Shown: positions 30,894-40,461, numbered from the stretch's first letter. The stretch is DNA of 64,000 nucleotides from Oscillospiraceae bacterium (GCA_902779945.1 CACZDN010000016.1:1-64000), one strand, 5' to 3'. Notes: generated by a model not told the origin, from the sequence alone. Program-made: numbers and translations.

Positions 30894-32000
30894 TCACGAG
30901 GTCTTGAAGCGGCCCTCGCCGGTGTCGCTGCCGGAGGCGGCGATCGCGGCCATCACGTCCTCGACGTTCTGGGCGGTGTCGGCCGCGGCCTCGGCGAAGT
31001 CATAGCCGTCCCACACGAGGCTGGGATCGAGACCGAACTCCGCGGCAACCTCGGGCTGCTTGGCGTTGTCGATGACGAGGAACTGGTAGGAGCCGTGGTT
31101 GGCGGCGATCTCAACGCAGTCGGGGCTCAGAGCGTACTCCACAAAGAGGCGGGCGGCGTTGAGGTGCGCCGCGCCCTTGAAGATGGCGACGGGGCCGATC
31201 TCGCAGGCGGTGCCGTCGGACGGGACGACCAGGCCCACGTTGTCGTAGCCGTTGTCGACGATCTGGGTGATGCCGTCATGCAGGAAGCCGATGCCGATGA
31301 CGCACTCGCCGGTGCCGACGTTCTTGGACGGGCCGGAGCCGGACTTGGTGTAGACCTGGATGTTCTTGTCAAGGTCTACGAGGTACTGGATGCCCTCGTC
31401 ATGGCCCTTGAGCTGGATCATGAGGTTGGCGACGAGCTTCGGGGTGCCGGCGGTCATGTAGTTGGACAGCCAGATGAGGCCCTTGTACTCGGGCTTGAGA
31501 AGATCGTCCCAGCTCTGGGGCGTCTCGAGGCCCATGCGATTAAGCTCATCCTTGTTGACCATGAAGCCCAGAAGGCCGGTGTAGATGCCGTACCAGTAGC
31601 CGTTGGGGTCCTTGTAGATGTCCTTGGTCAGGTGGGAGGCGTTCTGGGGGACATAGGAGTTGTCCAGGAAGCCCTTGGCGGCCAGGCCGTCGTAGGGGTT
31701 GTTCGTGCCGCCGAACCAGACGTCAGCGGAGGGCTTGCCGTTCTCTTCCTCGATCTTGGCAGGCACCTCGCCGGTGGACAGGCGCTGATAGGTGGTCTTG
31801 ATGCCGTAGAGCTTCTGGAAGTTCTCGCACGCGGCGGCGAGATATTCCTCCTCGCAGGAGCCGTAGACGACGAGCTCGCCCTCGGCCTTGGCGGCGGCGA
31901 TCAGATCGTCCATGCCGTCGGCATAGGCGGCGCCCTGTCCGAACACGCACAGCGCGAAAACCATGGACAGGACAAGAAGCAGAGATAAGGTCTTTTTCAT
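30894..32000 (-). CDS. Extracellular solute-binding protein (AfuA/FbpA-like, family 1)
   Basis: A 368-residue secreted receptor of the ABC importer. The signal peptide is KKTLSLLLVLSMVFALCVFG with cleavage after AYA near residue 27; the FALC stretch does not fit a lipobox, although lipidation cannot be excluded. Mature features: ELVVYGSCEEEYLAAACENF, PSADVWFGGTNNPYDGLAAKG, NPYWYGIYTGLLGF-like PNGYWYGIYTGLLGF and GTGECVIGIGFLHDG. These are typical of ferric/2-aminoethylphosphonate-type binding proteins. It is the first gene after a consensus promoter, with GGAGGAGG before the ATG. Confidence 0.9.
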   Translation of the reverse strand: MKKTLSLLLVLSMVFALCVFGQGAAYADGMDDLIAAAKAEGELVVYGSCEEEYLAAACENFQKLYGIKTTYQRLSTGEVPAKIEEENGKPSADVWFGGTNNPYDGLAAKGFLDNSYVPQNASHLTKDIYKDPNGYWYGIYTGLLGFMVNKDELNRMGLETPQSWDDLLKPEYKGLIWLSNYMTAGTPKLVANLMIQLKGHDEGIQYLVDLDKNIQVYTKSGSGPSKNVGTGECVIGIGFLHDGITQIVDNGYDNVGLVVPSDGTACEIGPVAIFKGAAHLNAARLFVEYALSPDCVEIAANHGSYQFLVIDNAKQPEVAAEFGLDPSLVWDGYDFAEAAADTAQNVEDVMAAIAASGSDTGEGRFKTS

Positions 32001-32085
32001 GGGAATCCTCCTCCATAAAGTATATTGTATTTATCGGCCGAAGCCGTTAAATCCCGATGATGCTTTCACATTTTTAACAAAGTGC

Positions 32086-32114
32086 ATTATACACCCTGCC
32101 CCGTTTCCTGTCAA
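32086..32114 (-). promoter_or_regulatory. Consensus promoter of the ABC importer operon
   Basis: Minus strand TTGACA (32109-32114), 17 bases, TATAAT (32086-32091): a perfect sigma-A promoter, with an 85-base leader. I see no clear Fur box over it. Confidence 0.85.
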
Positions 32115-32319
32115 TCATGCCCTAAAACTCCACAGCGCAGGCGCACTATTTTTGTACCTTTCGCGCAAAAAATTCAGGAAAAAACTGTGGGTATTGACAA
32201 TTGACAAACTTGTGAGACGTGCTCCCGGTTGTCATCCCGCGCGAAGCAGAGGCTGCCGGGATCAGGGCTGTACACAGCAGGGGCCGGCGTTTTTGACGCC
32301 GGCCCCTGCTGTGTGGTGT
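32115..32319. other. Intergenic region with repeat remnant and a 19-bp perfect hairpin
   Basis: Contains a GTCATCCCGCGCGAAGC dispersed-repeat remnant (about 32231-32265) and a perfect hairpin ACACAGCAGGGGCCGGCGT / ACGCCGGCCCCTGCTGTGT with loop TTTTG (32272-32314). The hairpin probably ends the minus-strand transcript of the next gene, although it lacks a T-tract. No gene seen. Confidence 0.6.
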
Positions 32320-32778
32320 TTACTTGTCTTCTTTGTCCTCGTCCTTGTCGAGGGCCTTTTTGGCGGCCTCCACGACGTCTTCGACGAAGTCCTGGGCCTT
32401 GGCTTTGTACTCGGGGGCGTTCTCGCGGACGTCCTCGACGAAGTTCTGCACCTTGCCGATGACCTCGGGGGCCTTCTCCTTCATGGTCTCGAAGACCTCG
32501 CTGACCTTGTCGGAAGCGGGCTCCGCGTCGGGATAGGTGTAGCCGTTCTCGCCCTCGTCGGAATAGCGGTAGCCCCCGTCCTTCACGCCGACGGCGGACT
32601 TGACCGTGTCGACAACCATTTTGGAGTTCATCACGGCGAGGTCCTTGAAGCTGCGCGCAAATTCGTCAGCCCTGATCCTGCCGGTCTCCTTGTCCTTTGA
32701 GACCGTGGCGGCCTGATAGGCGGTGATGCTGGCCCCTGCAATGAGGCCGGTCTTGAGAAGAGTGGAAATGAGTCCCAT
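32320..32778 (-). CDS. Small helical protein of unknown function (YtxH/apolipoprotein-like)
   Basis: A 152-residue protein with a weakly hydrophobic N-terminus (LISTLLKTGLIAGASITAY), then a Lys/Asp-rich middle and an amphipathic, alanine- and charge-rich C-terminus with 11-residue-like periodicity (KVQNFVEDVRENAPEYKAKA). This resembles YtxH or LEA-like stress proteins, but the similarity is by composition only. AGGAGG lies 8 bases before the ATG. It follows the clostripain-family gene after 48 bases and may be its operon partner. Confidence 0.65.
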   Translation of the reverse strand: MGLISTLLKTGLIAGASITAYQAATVSKDKETGRIRADEFARSFKDLAVMNSKMVVDTVKSAVGVKDGGYRYSDEGENGYTYPDAEPASDKVSEVFETMKEKAPEVIGKVQNFVEDVRENAPEYKAKAQDFVEDVVEAAKKALDKDEDKEDK

Positions 32779-32826
32779 GGTATATGCCTCCTGTCGGTAG
32801 TATACGTTTTGAATGGCTGCCCGCGC

Positions 32827-35511
32827 TCAGAACGCGAGCCAGTAGTGATTGCCGTAGACGTCGGTGAAGCGGAAGCTGGGCAGCAGCTCGTTTTCAAAGC
32901 GAAGGTTTTCAAGCGTCAGCTCTCCGCTGACCGTGAGGCCGGTGCCGAACACATGGCTGCTCCTGTAGCTGCCGTCGTAGCCGTAGTAGTCGCAGACGAA
33001 TTCGAGCCTGTCGCCGTCCAGCAGCGGGACGAGGCCCTTGGGCGCGGTCTCGGTCTCGCCGTTATCGTAGAAGGGGTAGGCCCCGGTGACGGTGCCGTAG
33101 GGGTCGGCGTCGTCAAAGATCACCTGGAGGTTTACGAGCTCCCCGTTCAGCAGCGCCGGGATGCGGCCGACGGTGGTCCAGCTCCCGTCCGGGTTCTGGC
33201 TGTCGGAGACCAGGTAATAGGCCACCGGCTGGCCGTTGAGGGTGAGCCAGGTCCCGTCGTAATCGAGAAGCAGATCGTCCCCGTCCATGTCGAAGACGTT
33301 GTCGAAGCCGAGGTCCAGATAGCCCTCGCCGTCGTCGACAAAGACGTTGAGCTCCACGGTCTGCACAAGGCCCCACTCCTCATCCGTCAGAGAGACGACG
33401 GAGCGGCCGTTTTTGTTCGTGACGGCGATGCGGCCGGGATCGAGGAAGCTGTTGGCAATGTCGGCAGCGCGGTCCGCGATGAGGCCGGTGTCGACCCAGG
33501 CCCTGTCGGCGGGCAGGCTGCGGCCCGAGAAGGCGGACAGCAGGCCGAAGATGTCGGACATGTCGATCGAATAGCCGGCGCTGCTCTGGCCGTAGCTGTT
33601 AGTGTAGCCGCCGGAGAGGGAACCTGCGGGGGACGCGCTGCCGTAGGGCGAGCTGCCGGATGAGCCGGAGCCCGCATAGGAGTAAGAGCCGAGCAGGGCC
33701 TCGAGCAGATCGCCGTAGCCGCCGTAGGACGAGCCGGAGCTGCCGGACTGGCCGTAGCCGCCGTAGGACGAAGCGGAGGAGCCGAGCTGTCCGCCGTACT
33801 CCAGGCTCGCAAAGCTCTTGATGACCTTGGCGTACTCCTCGTCAAGGCCGAGGCTGTCGTAAGTGTTGATGGCGGAGGAGACGGAGTTCATGGTCTCGTA
33901 GGGGAAGTAGATGCTCAGGCCGTAGCACTTGGTGATGGTGGTGCCGTTATACTTTACGCAGCTCTGGATGGCTTCGGCGAGGGCCTTGCCCTCCGAGGAC
34001 CCGATGCGCAGGGCCAGGTCCGCCAGGTCCACCTGGTTGATGCGCGTAGACTGGGCAAACTGCCTCGCCCCGGCGCGGGCGTTTGAGACCTGCCTGTAGC
34101 CGCTGGAGCCGATAAGCTCGTTGGTGGAGACGGAGAAATCCCGGAACGCGGCGGGGACGACACTCTGGAGCCGGGCCAGGTCCGTCATCGCCAGAGTGAC
34201 CTGGGCGTTGTAGGATTTGGCGCGGCAGGCCGAGACATAGCTGTCGATGATGGTCTTGCCGAGGCTCTCGGTGGCGACGGAGGTATTCTTCGACAGGGCG
34301 TTGAGCCAGTCGGTGTAGTACCAGCCGGTGCCGGGCTCGACCTCCTCGGAGGCGATGAGGTAGTCGGCGTACCTGGCCGATACCAGCGCCGTCTCGAGCG
34401 TGGACATGAGGCAGGCGTCATAGCCGATCCAGTCGAAGGTGACGTTCGCGTCGGACAGGGCTTTGTCGATCTGCGGCAGAGTCATGGAGCTGCGGCCGCC
34501 GCTCTTCTCGTCGTAGCCGTAGCCGCTGATGGAGCCGCCGCCGTGGTCCCAGAGGATGAGGACGTTGCGGTTGGCGGGGTAGTTCTTCGCGCAGTAGCGG
34601 ATGAACGATGTGAGGTTTGCGGGGTCCGTCATGGCGGACCTGCCGAAGTTGTCCTCCAGGCGCTCGAGCCCGCCGCTGCGGACGCGGTAGATCTGGTTGA
34701 CGGAGCTGGAGACCACGCTGTTCTTCCAGGATTTGCAGCCGCCGGTCTCGACGATGACGTTGACCTTGTCGGAGAGATTGGCCTTCGCCATCTCCGTCAG
34801 GTCCGAGGTACCCATGCCGTAGCGGGATTCCAGGTCCGTGCCGCACATGTAGACCATGACGGTCACGGTATCCCTGCCGTTTCCGAGGGGCTTTACGCGC
34901 TTCTCCCGGGCAGAGGTCTGCACCGCGGAGACAGCCGCCGTGGGTTTGGGCGTTGCGGCGGGTTTGGCGGTCGACGCGGGCTTCGGGGTCGCCGTGGGCT
35001 TCGCGCCGGGCAGGTCCTGCAGAAGGCCGCTGCCGCCGGAAGATCCGCCCGTGGGATTTTCGCCGGAATAGCTCTCCCCATAGCCGAAGAGGGTATTCAG
35101 GAGCTCGGCCCAGTCGTCGGAGCTGCCGGAGGAGAACATCATGTTTGCGTCGTCGATGGACTCCAGCCCCGCGTCCTGCTGCGGGGCGAGGGTGTAGCCG
35201 GGCTGCGCCGTGACATAGGCCGTGGGCTTCGGCGTGGCGGCGGGGAGCGTCGTCACATCGCCGGAGCCGCTGCGCAGGAAGGTGAAGAGCGCGATCAGAA
35301 TGAGGCCAACGATGCCGATGCCGCCCGTGGCGCGATTCGGGCCGCCGCTGCGGCGGGGCCCCTGTCCGCGCTGAGGGCCGACGGGACCTGGTCCGGGTCT
35401 GCCGCCCTGAGCGCCGCCGACGGGCCTGCCGGTGTTGACCTCGCGGCCCTTCTGCGCGCTGACAGAGCCCTCGCCGACCCGTTTGTCTCTGCTGTGAGGT
35501 CTGTTTTCCAT
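32827..35511 (-). CDS. Clostripain-family (C11) cysteine protease, membrane anchored
   Basis: An 894-residue protein. The N-terminus is a Gly/Pro/Arg-rich cytoplasmic stretch, followed by one membrane helix (GGIGIVGLILIALFTFL, about 63-80), a Pro/Thr/Lys/Ala linker (PKPASTAKPAATPKP) and a C11 peptidase domain (about 213-560). The catalytic pair is His323 (LILWDHGGG) and Cys367 (GYDACLMS). After the domain comes an unusual Ser/Gly/Tyr-rich spacer (about 575-650, with repeated SYGGYG) and a beta-rich C-terminal domain (about 680-894) often found in these large relatives. Specificity is probably after Arg/Lys, as for clostripain. It starts 14 bases after galM on the same strand. Confidence 0.9.
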   Translation of the reverse strand: MENRPHSRDKRVGEGSVSAQKGREVNTGRPVGGAQGGRPGPGPVGPQRGQGPRRSGGPNRATGGIGIVGLILIALFTFLRSGSGDVTTLPAATPKPTAYVTAQPGYTLAPQQDAGLESIDDANMMFSSGSSDDWAELLNTLFGYGESYSGENPTGGSSGGSGLLQDLPGAKPTATPKPASTAKPAATPKPTAAVSAVQTSAREKRVKPLGNGRDTVTVMVYMCGTDLESRYGMGTSDLTEMAKANLSDKVNVIVETGGCKSWKNSVVSSSVNQIYRVRSGGLERLEDNFGRSAMTDPANLTSFIRYCAKNYPANRNVLILWDHGGGSISGYGYDEKSGGRSSMTLPQIDKALSDANVTFDWIGYDACLMSTLETALVSARYADYLIASEEVEPGTGWYYTDWLNALSKNTSVATESLGKTIIDSYVSACRAKSYNAQVTLAMTDLARLQSVVPAAFRDFSVSTNELIGSSGYRQVSNARAGARQFAQSTRINQVDLADLALRIGSSEGKALAEAIQSCVKYNGTTITKCYGLSIYFPYETMNSVSSAINTYDSLGLDEEYAKVIKSFASLEYGGQLGSSASSYGGYGQSGSSGSSYGGYGDLLEALLGSYSYAGSGSSGSSPYGSASPAGSLSGGYTNSYGQSSAGYSIDMSDIFGLLSAFSGRSLPADRAWVDTGLIADRAADIANSFLDPGRIAVTNKNGRSVVSLTDEEWGLVQTVELNVFVDDGEGYLDLGFDNVFDMDGDDLLLDYDGTWLTLNGQPVAYYLVSDSQNPDGSWTTVGRIPALLNGELVNLQVIFDDADPYGTVTGAYPFYDNGETETAPKGLVPLLDGDRLEFVCDYYGYDGSYRSSHVFGTGLTVSGELTLENLRFENELLPSFRFTDVYGNHYWLAF

Positions 35512-35525
35512 CTTGCTTTCCTCTC

Positions 35526-36569
35526 TCAGCTTTCCTGATCCACGGAGAAGATGTAGCTGGTGGTGCTGGCGAGCTTTTCACCCTTCCTGAGAATCGCGGA
35601 GGGGAAGCCCCAGTGGTTCGTGGCGTCGGGCCAGAGCTGGGTCTCGAGGCAGATCGCGCCGCGGTAGCGGATCATGCTGCCGCCCTTGCCGCGCGCGTCG
35701 GTGAGGAAGTTGCCGCTGTAGAGCTGCATCCCGGGCAGATCGGTGGAGACCAGCATCCGGATGCCGGTCGCGGAGCTCGAAACCGAGGCCGCGTCGTAGC
35801 GGTTATTGAGGCAGTAGTTGTGGTCGTAGCCGCCGCCGAGGCGGAGCTGTTCGCTGTCCGCGTTCAGGTCCCGGCCCACGGGCTTGGGGACGGTGAAGTC
35901 GAAGGGCGTGCCGCTGACGACGCCGATGACGCCGGACGGGCGCGTGCCCGCCCCGAGCTCGAGATACCTGTCGGCGTTGATCCAGAGCAGCTGATCCATG
36001 GCCTCGCCGCAGCCGGAGAGGTCGAAGTAGCTGTGGTTCGTGAGATTCACGATCGTGTCCGCGTCGCACACGGCCTCGTATTCGATGCCCAGCGCGCAGC
36101 CGGTGCGCGAGAGGCGGAAGGTGACCGCAACGTCCATGTTGCCGGGGAAGCCCTCCTCCCCGTCCGGGCTCTTTCTCGAAAAGCGCACGGCGAAATCGTC
36201 CTCCGTGTACGTCGCCTGCCACACATGGCGGTCAAAGCCCTTCCTGCCGCCGTGGAGGCAGTTGCCGCCGTCGTTGTCGGCGAGCTCGTAGGTCCTGCCG
36301 CCGAGCTCGAAGCGCGCCCCGCCGATGCGGTTGGCAAAGCGGCCGATGGTCGCGCCGAGGAAGAAGTTCCCGTCCTCGTACTCCGCGACGGTATCATAGC
36401 CGAGGACGACGTCGGTGAAGCCGCCGTTTTTATTGGGGACGTTCAGCGCCTGCACGGTCGCGCCGTAGTCCAGCAGGGTGCAGCTTGCGCCGATCTCATT
36501 GACGATGGTATAGGCCTTGACCTCCTCCCCCGCGCGGGTGAAGCCGAAGGGTTGAACGGTAACGGACAT
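35526..36569 (-). CDS. galM: Aldose 1-epimerase (mutarotase)
   Basis: A 347-residue cytosolic enzyme interconverting alpha and beta anomers of aldoses. Seen: FLGATIGRFANRIGGARFEL, the substrate histidines in NCLHGGRKGFDRHVW and LTNHSYFDLSG, and the closing catalytic-Glu segment ICLETQLWPDATNHWGFPS. Length is normal. AGGAGG precedes the ATG by 8 bases. It heads a minus-strand group with the C11 protease gene 14 bases downstream; this pairing has no obvious metabolic logic. Confidence 0.92.
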   Translation of the reverse strand: MSVTVQPFGFTRAGEEVKAYTIVNEIGASCTLLDYGATVQALNVPNKNGGFTDVVLGYDTVAEYEDGNFFLGATIGRFANRIGGARFELGGRTYELADNDGGNCLHGGRKGFDRHVWQATYTEDDFAVRFSRKSPDGEEGFPGNMDVAVTFRLSRTGCALGIEYEAVCDADTIVNLTNHSYFDLSGCGEAMDQLLWINADRYLELGAGTRPSGVIGVVSGTPFDFTVPKPVGRDLNADSEQLRLGGGYDHNYCLNNRYDAASVSSSATGIRMLVSTDLPGMQLYSGNFLTDARGKGGSMIRYRGAICLETQLWPDATNHWGFPSAILRKGEKLASTTSYIFSVDQES

Positions 36570-36645
36570 AGAAACGCCTCCTATTCAGTTAGTTAAAATG
36601 ATTGTAGCACAGATTCCAAAAAAAGAAAATGCCTTTCGACCCCCA

Positions 36646-36674
36646 TTGACAAATGTTCACATTCTTTTTATAGT
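36646..36674 (+). promoter_or_regulatory. Promoter of the PfkB-family kinase gene
   Basis: TTGACA (36646-36651), 17 bases, TATAGT (36669-36674). Confidence 0.75.
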
Positions 36675-36708
36675 TAGGATAGACATTATATATTAACGGA
36701 GGTCAGCT

Positions 36709-37644
36709 ATGGCAATCGTGGTTGTGGGCGCGGTATTTGTGGACGTGAAGGGCTTTCCGGAGGATCTGTATCTGCCGACCGGGCGCAACGCCGGGTCGAT
36801 TGAATTTGTACACGGCGGCGTGGGCCGCAACGTGGCGGAGGATATTGCAAATGTCGAGCTCCGCCCCACCTTTGTCAGTCTCGTGGATGAGAGCGCCCAG
36901 GGCGAGGAGGTCCTGCGCAAGCTCCGCAACCACAAGGTCAACACCGACTATATCCGCGTCGTCCCCAACGGCATGGGGATGTGGCTGGCAGTCTTCGACA
37001 GCACGGGCGATCTGGCGGGCTCCATCTCCCAGCGGCCCGACCTGCACCCCATCCGCACCATCCTGGACGAAAAGGGCGACGAGATCTTCAGGAACGCGGA
37101 CAGCGTGATCATCGAGGCCGACATCGGCAAGGAGATCGTCAAGCGAGTGCTGGACCTTGCCGAGAAGTACGGCAAGCCCGTCTACGGCGTGGTGGCCAAC
37201 ATGGGCATCGCGTCCGAGCGGCGGGACCTGCTGCAGCGCATGGACTGCTTCGTCTGTAACCAGGCCGAGGCGGGCATCCTTTTCGTGACGGACTACTCCG
37301 ATTCGACGCCCGAGCAGATGTGCGCCGACCTGCCCGCGAGGCTGCGCAGCGCGAACATCCCTTCCATCATCGTCACGCTGGGCAGCCGCGGCTCGGTTTA
37401 CGCGAGAAGCGACGGGGAGGCCGGCTTTTTCCCCGCGGAGCATGTCAAGGTGCGCGACACTACGGGCGCCGGGGACGCCTTCTGCGCCGGCGTTGCCATC
37501 GGGCTGACCTATCACAAGTCGATGCGTGATTCCGTCGAGATCGGCACCCGGCTCGCCGCCTCGGTCATCAAGGTCTCGGAGAACGTCTGCCCCCGCTTCC
37601 GTCCGCGTGAGCTGGGACTGGAGCTGGACGTGGAAGAAGAATAG
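36709..37644 (+). CDS. PfkB-family carbohydrate (or nucleoside) kinase
   Basis: A 311-residue ribokinase-fold kinase. The N-terminal motif HGGVGRNVAEDIANV (about 42-56) and the C-terminal catalytic motif RDTTGAGDAFCAGVAIGL (about 247-264) with its base Asp are intact. The GGVGRNVAE form is also seen in pseudouridine kinases, so both a sugar kinase and a nucleoside kinase are possible; no transporter or glycosidase (psuG) gene is adjacent to decide. AGGTCAGCT before the ATG is a modest ribosome site. The gene has its own good promoter. Confidence 0.85.
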   Translation: MAIVVVGAVFVDVKGFPEDLYLPTGRNAGSIEFVHGGVGRNVAEDIANVELRPTFVSLVDESAQGEEVLRKLRNHKVNTDYIRVVPNGMGMWLAVFDSTGDLAGSISQRPDLHPIRTILDEKGDEIFRNADSVIIEADIGKEIVKRVLDLAEKYGKPVYGVVANMGIASERRDLLQRMDCFVCNQAEAGILFVTDYSDSTPEQMCADLPARLRSANIPSIIVTLGSRGSVYARSDGEAGFFPAEHVKVRDTTGAGDAFCAGVAIGLTYHKSMRDSVEIGTRLAASVIKVSENVCPRFRPRELGLELDVEEE

Positions 37645-37655
37645 GATTCGTTTTT

Positions 37656-37678
37656 GAGGCGGCAAGGCCGCCTCAAAA
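37656..37678 (+). terminator. Short hairpin between the kinase and nitroreductase genes
   Basis: GAGGCGGC-AA-GGCCGCCTC, followed by AAAACTACTTTG; a weak terminator or processing site. Confidence 0.4.
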
Positions 37679-37715
37679 CTACTTTGACAAGGATCGATCA
37701 GAAAGGGGATCAGAT

Positions 37716-38243
37716 ATGGAAAACGCACTGGAACTCATGCGCACGCGCCGCAGCATCCGCAGCTACAGGCCAGAGCTGCCGCCGAAGGAGGCGCTGGAGC
37801 AGATCATCGAGGCGGGCCTCTACGCCGCCAGCGGGAAGGGCCTGCAGTCCGCGGTCATCGTGGCCGTCACAGACAGGGGCCTTCGCGACAGGCTCATGGA
37901 GATGAACCGCAGGATCGGCGGCTGGAAGGAGGACTTCGACCCCTTCTACGGCGCGCCCGCGCTGCTGCTGGTGCTTGCGGACAGGTCCAGCTCCAACTGC
38001 GTGTACGACGGCAGTCTCGCCATGGGGAACATGATGCTGGCCGCCCACGCGCTGGGTCTCGGCAGCTGCTGGATCAACCGCGCGAGAGAGGAGTTTGACA
38101 GCGACGAGGGCAAGTCCATCCTCCGGGAGCTCGGCATCGAGGGCGACTACCAGGGCATCGGCCACTGCATCGTCGGCTATCCCGCCTCCCCCGCCCCGCA
38201 GCCCGCGCCGCGCAGAGAGGGCCGCGTGTTCTGGGTCGAGTGA
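37716..38243 (+). CDS. Nitroreductase-family FMN oxidoreductase
   Basis: A 175-residue flavoprotein of the short nitroreductase family. The N-terminal FMN-contact motif is MRTRRSIRSYRPE, AASGKGLQSAVIV follows at about 36-48, and the dimer-interface region SLAMGNMMLAAHALGLGSCW at about 97-116 is typical. It would reduce nitro compounds or quinones with NAD(P)H. AAAGGGG lies before the ATG. It follows the PfkB kinase by 71 bases. Confidence 0.9.
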   Translation: MENALELMRTRRSIRSYRPELPPKEALEQIIEAGLYAASGKGLQSAVIVAVTDRGLRDRLMEMNRRIGGWKEDFDPFYGAPALLLVLADRSSSNCVYDGSLAMGNMMLAAHALGLGSCWINRAREEFDSDEGKSILRELGIEGDYQGIGHCIVGYPASPAPQPAPRREGRVFWVE

Positions 38244-38360
38244 GGCAGCCCGCCGTTTTGGCAGCGCCAAGGCAGTACATGCCTTGCGCTCCCCTGGCGG
38301 GGACAAAACATGTCGTTGATAATATGTAAATAATTTTATGTAAACTCAAAGGAGGTCGCC

Positions 38361-40337
38361 ATGTCGGATCTGAGTTTTGACGAAAAGACCCTGCGCTATC
38401 TCAAGACGCTCTCCCGCAGCTATCCGAACACCCAGGCGGTGTCCACCGAGATCATCAATCTCCGCGCGATCCTGAATCTCCCCAAGGGGACCGAGCACTT
38501 CATCAGCGACATCCACGGCGAATACCAGGGCCTGCGCCACATCCTGCGCAACGCCTCCGGCTCGGTACGGCGCAAGATCGACCAGGCGCTGGGTGACTAT
38601 CTCTCCTCCGCGGACCGCGACGCGCTGGCGGCGCTGATCTACTACCCCGAGCACAAGCTGCGCCACCTGCGCCACCTGGGGCTGCTGTGCCCGGAGTGGT
38701 ACACCATCACGCTCAAGCAGCTTGTCGCCATCTGCAAGATCACGACCTCGAAGTATACCCGCTCCAAGGTGCGGCGTATGCTGCCGAGGGAGTTTGAGTA
38801 CATCATCAGCGAGCTCATGACCACCGGCAGCAAGGACTTCAACAAGGAGGACTACTTTGAGCAGATCCTCCAGTCCATCATCGAGACCGAAGCCGCCGAC
38901 CAGTTCATCACCGCCATGTGCCATCTGGTGCAGGACTCCGTCATTGACAGGCTCCACGTCGTCGGCGACATCTATGACCGCGGCGACAGCCCCCATCTCG
39001 TGATGGACGAGCTCGAGAAGCAGCGCCACATCGACATCCAGTGGGGCAACCACGACATTCTCTGGATGGGCGCGGCCGCCGGCGATCTATGCTGCATCGC
39101 CAACGCCGTGCGCATCTGCCTGCGCTACAACAACTATGATTTCATGGAGGGCGGCTACGGCATCAACATGCGCCCGCTCTCGCTGTTCGCGCTGGAGACC
39201 TACGCGGACGATCCCTGCACCTGCTTCCAGCCCAAGAGCGGTCCGGACGACGTTGTCGACCCGCACAACGACGCCGTCATCGCCAAGATGCACAAGGCGA
39301 TGGCCGTCATCCAGTTCAAGATCGAGGGGCAGACCGCCCGCCGCCACCCGGAGTACGGCATGGACGACCGGCTGCTGCTGGACAAGATGGACCTGTCGCG
39401 CGGCGTCATCACGCTGGACGGGACCGAGTATCCCCTGCTCGACACCTTCTTCCCCACGCTGGACCCGAACGACCCCTACGCCCTCAGTCCCGGGGAGCAG
39501 AAGGTGCTCGAGGGCCTGCAGATCTCCTTCCTCAACTGCGAAAAGCTCCAGCGCCATGTGGACTTCCTGTACAAGAAGGGCTCCATGTACCGCTACTTCA
39601 ACGGCTGCCTGATGTTCCACGGCTGCCTCCCCATGAACCCCGATGGCAGCTTTACGGAGCTGGAGGTCTACGGCGTCACCTGCAGCGGGCGCAGCCTTTT
39701 CGACCGCTGTGAGGAGCTGGTGCGCCAGGGCCGCTACTCCAGAGACAGCGAGGAGCGCCAGCGCGGCGCGGACTTCATGTGGTATCTCTGGTGCGGCAGC
39801 AAGTCGCCGCTGTTCGGCAAGGATAAGATGGCAACCTTTGAGCGCTACTTCATCGACGACAAGAAGACCCACAAGGAGACCTCCGACCCCTACTTCACCC
39901 TCGCCTACAACGCCGACGCCTGCGAGCGCGTGCTGGAGGAGTTCGGTATACACGACAAGGAAGCCGTGATCGTCAACGGCCACATCCCCGTCAAGATCCG
40001 CAAGGGCGAGAGCCCCATCAAGGTCCCGGAAAAGCTCATCATCATCGACGGCGGCATGTCCAAGGCCTACCAGTCCGTCACAGGCATCGCGGGCTACACG
40101 CTGGTCTCGAACTCCCACCAGATCTACCTCTCGGAGCACGAGCCCTCCGTCTCCGAGGAGGAGACCGTCCACAGCAACCACGACATGATCTCCAAGATCA
40201 TCCCGGTCAAGACCTTCCCCCGGCGCGTCACCATCGCCGACACCGACGACGGGCGCGAACTTGCCGCACAGATCGAGGACCTGAAGCTCCTGCTGGAGGC
40301 CTACCGCACCGGTGTCATCAAGCAGGACAAGGGCTGA
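38361..40337 (+). CDS. fbp: Fructose-1,6-bisphosphatase, class III
   Basis: A 658-residue Firmicutes-type gluconeogenic phosphatase that converts fructose 1,6-bisphosphate to fructose 6-phosphate. It has the metallophosphatase fold: ISDIHGEYQG (D50, H52), VVGDIYDRGDSPH (about 201-213) and WGNHDILWMGAA (about 228-239), and a C-terminal VNGHIPVK and IDGGMSKAYQ. Length agrees with the Bacillus enzyme. AAAGGAGG precedes the ATG. The gene is monocistronic, with a large hairpin behind it. Confidence 0.95.
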   Translation: MSDLSFDEKTLRYLKTLSRSYPNTQAVSTEIINLRAILNLPKGTEHFISDIHGEYQGLRHILRNASGSVRRKIDQALGDYLSSADRDALAALIYYPEHKLRHLRHLGLLCPEWYTITLKQLVAICKITTSKYTRSKVRRMLPREFEYIISELMTTGSKDFNKEDYFEQILQSIIETEAADQFITAMCHLVQDSVIDRLHVVGDIYDRGDSPHLVMDELEKQRHIDIQWGNHDILWMGAAAGDLCCIANAVRICLRYNNYDFMEGGYGINMRPLSLFALETYADDPCTCFQPKSGPDDVVDPHNDAVIAKMHKAMAVIQFKIEGQTARRHPEYGMDDRLLLDKMDLSRGVITLDGTEYPLLDTFFPTLDPNDPYALSPGEQKVLEGLQISFLNCEKLQRHVDFLYKKGSMYRYFNGCLMFHGCLPMNPDGSFTELEVYGVTCSGRSLFDRCEELVRQGRYSRDSEERQRGADFMWYLWCGSKSPLFGKDKMATFERYFIDDKKTHKETSDPYFTLAYNADACERVLEEFGIHDKEAVIVNGHIPVKIRKGESPIKVPEKLIIIDGGMSKAYQSVTGIAGYTLVSNSHQIYLSEHEPSVSEEETVHSNHDMISKIIPVKTFPRRVTIADTDDGRELAAQIEDLKLLLEAYRTGVIKQDKG

Positions 40338-40361
40338 GCCGTATCAGCGAAAAAATATGAA

Positions 40362-40443
40362 AGGCTGTCTCAAAGCACCCTGTCATCCCGAGCGCGGGCG
40401 AAGCGGCGCCGAAGGATGACCAAACGGAAATCTGAGACAGCCT
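40362..40443 (+). terminator. Long hairpin behind fbp, containing a dispersed repeat
   Basis: Outer arms AGGCTGTCTCA / TGAGACAGCCT (40362-40372, 40433-40443) enclose a GTCATCCCGAGCG...GAAGGATGAC repeat. Probable terminator, followed by CTCTT. Confidence 0.55.
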
Positions 40444-40461
40444 CTCTTCAAGGAGTAAGCC

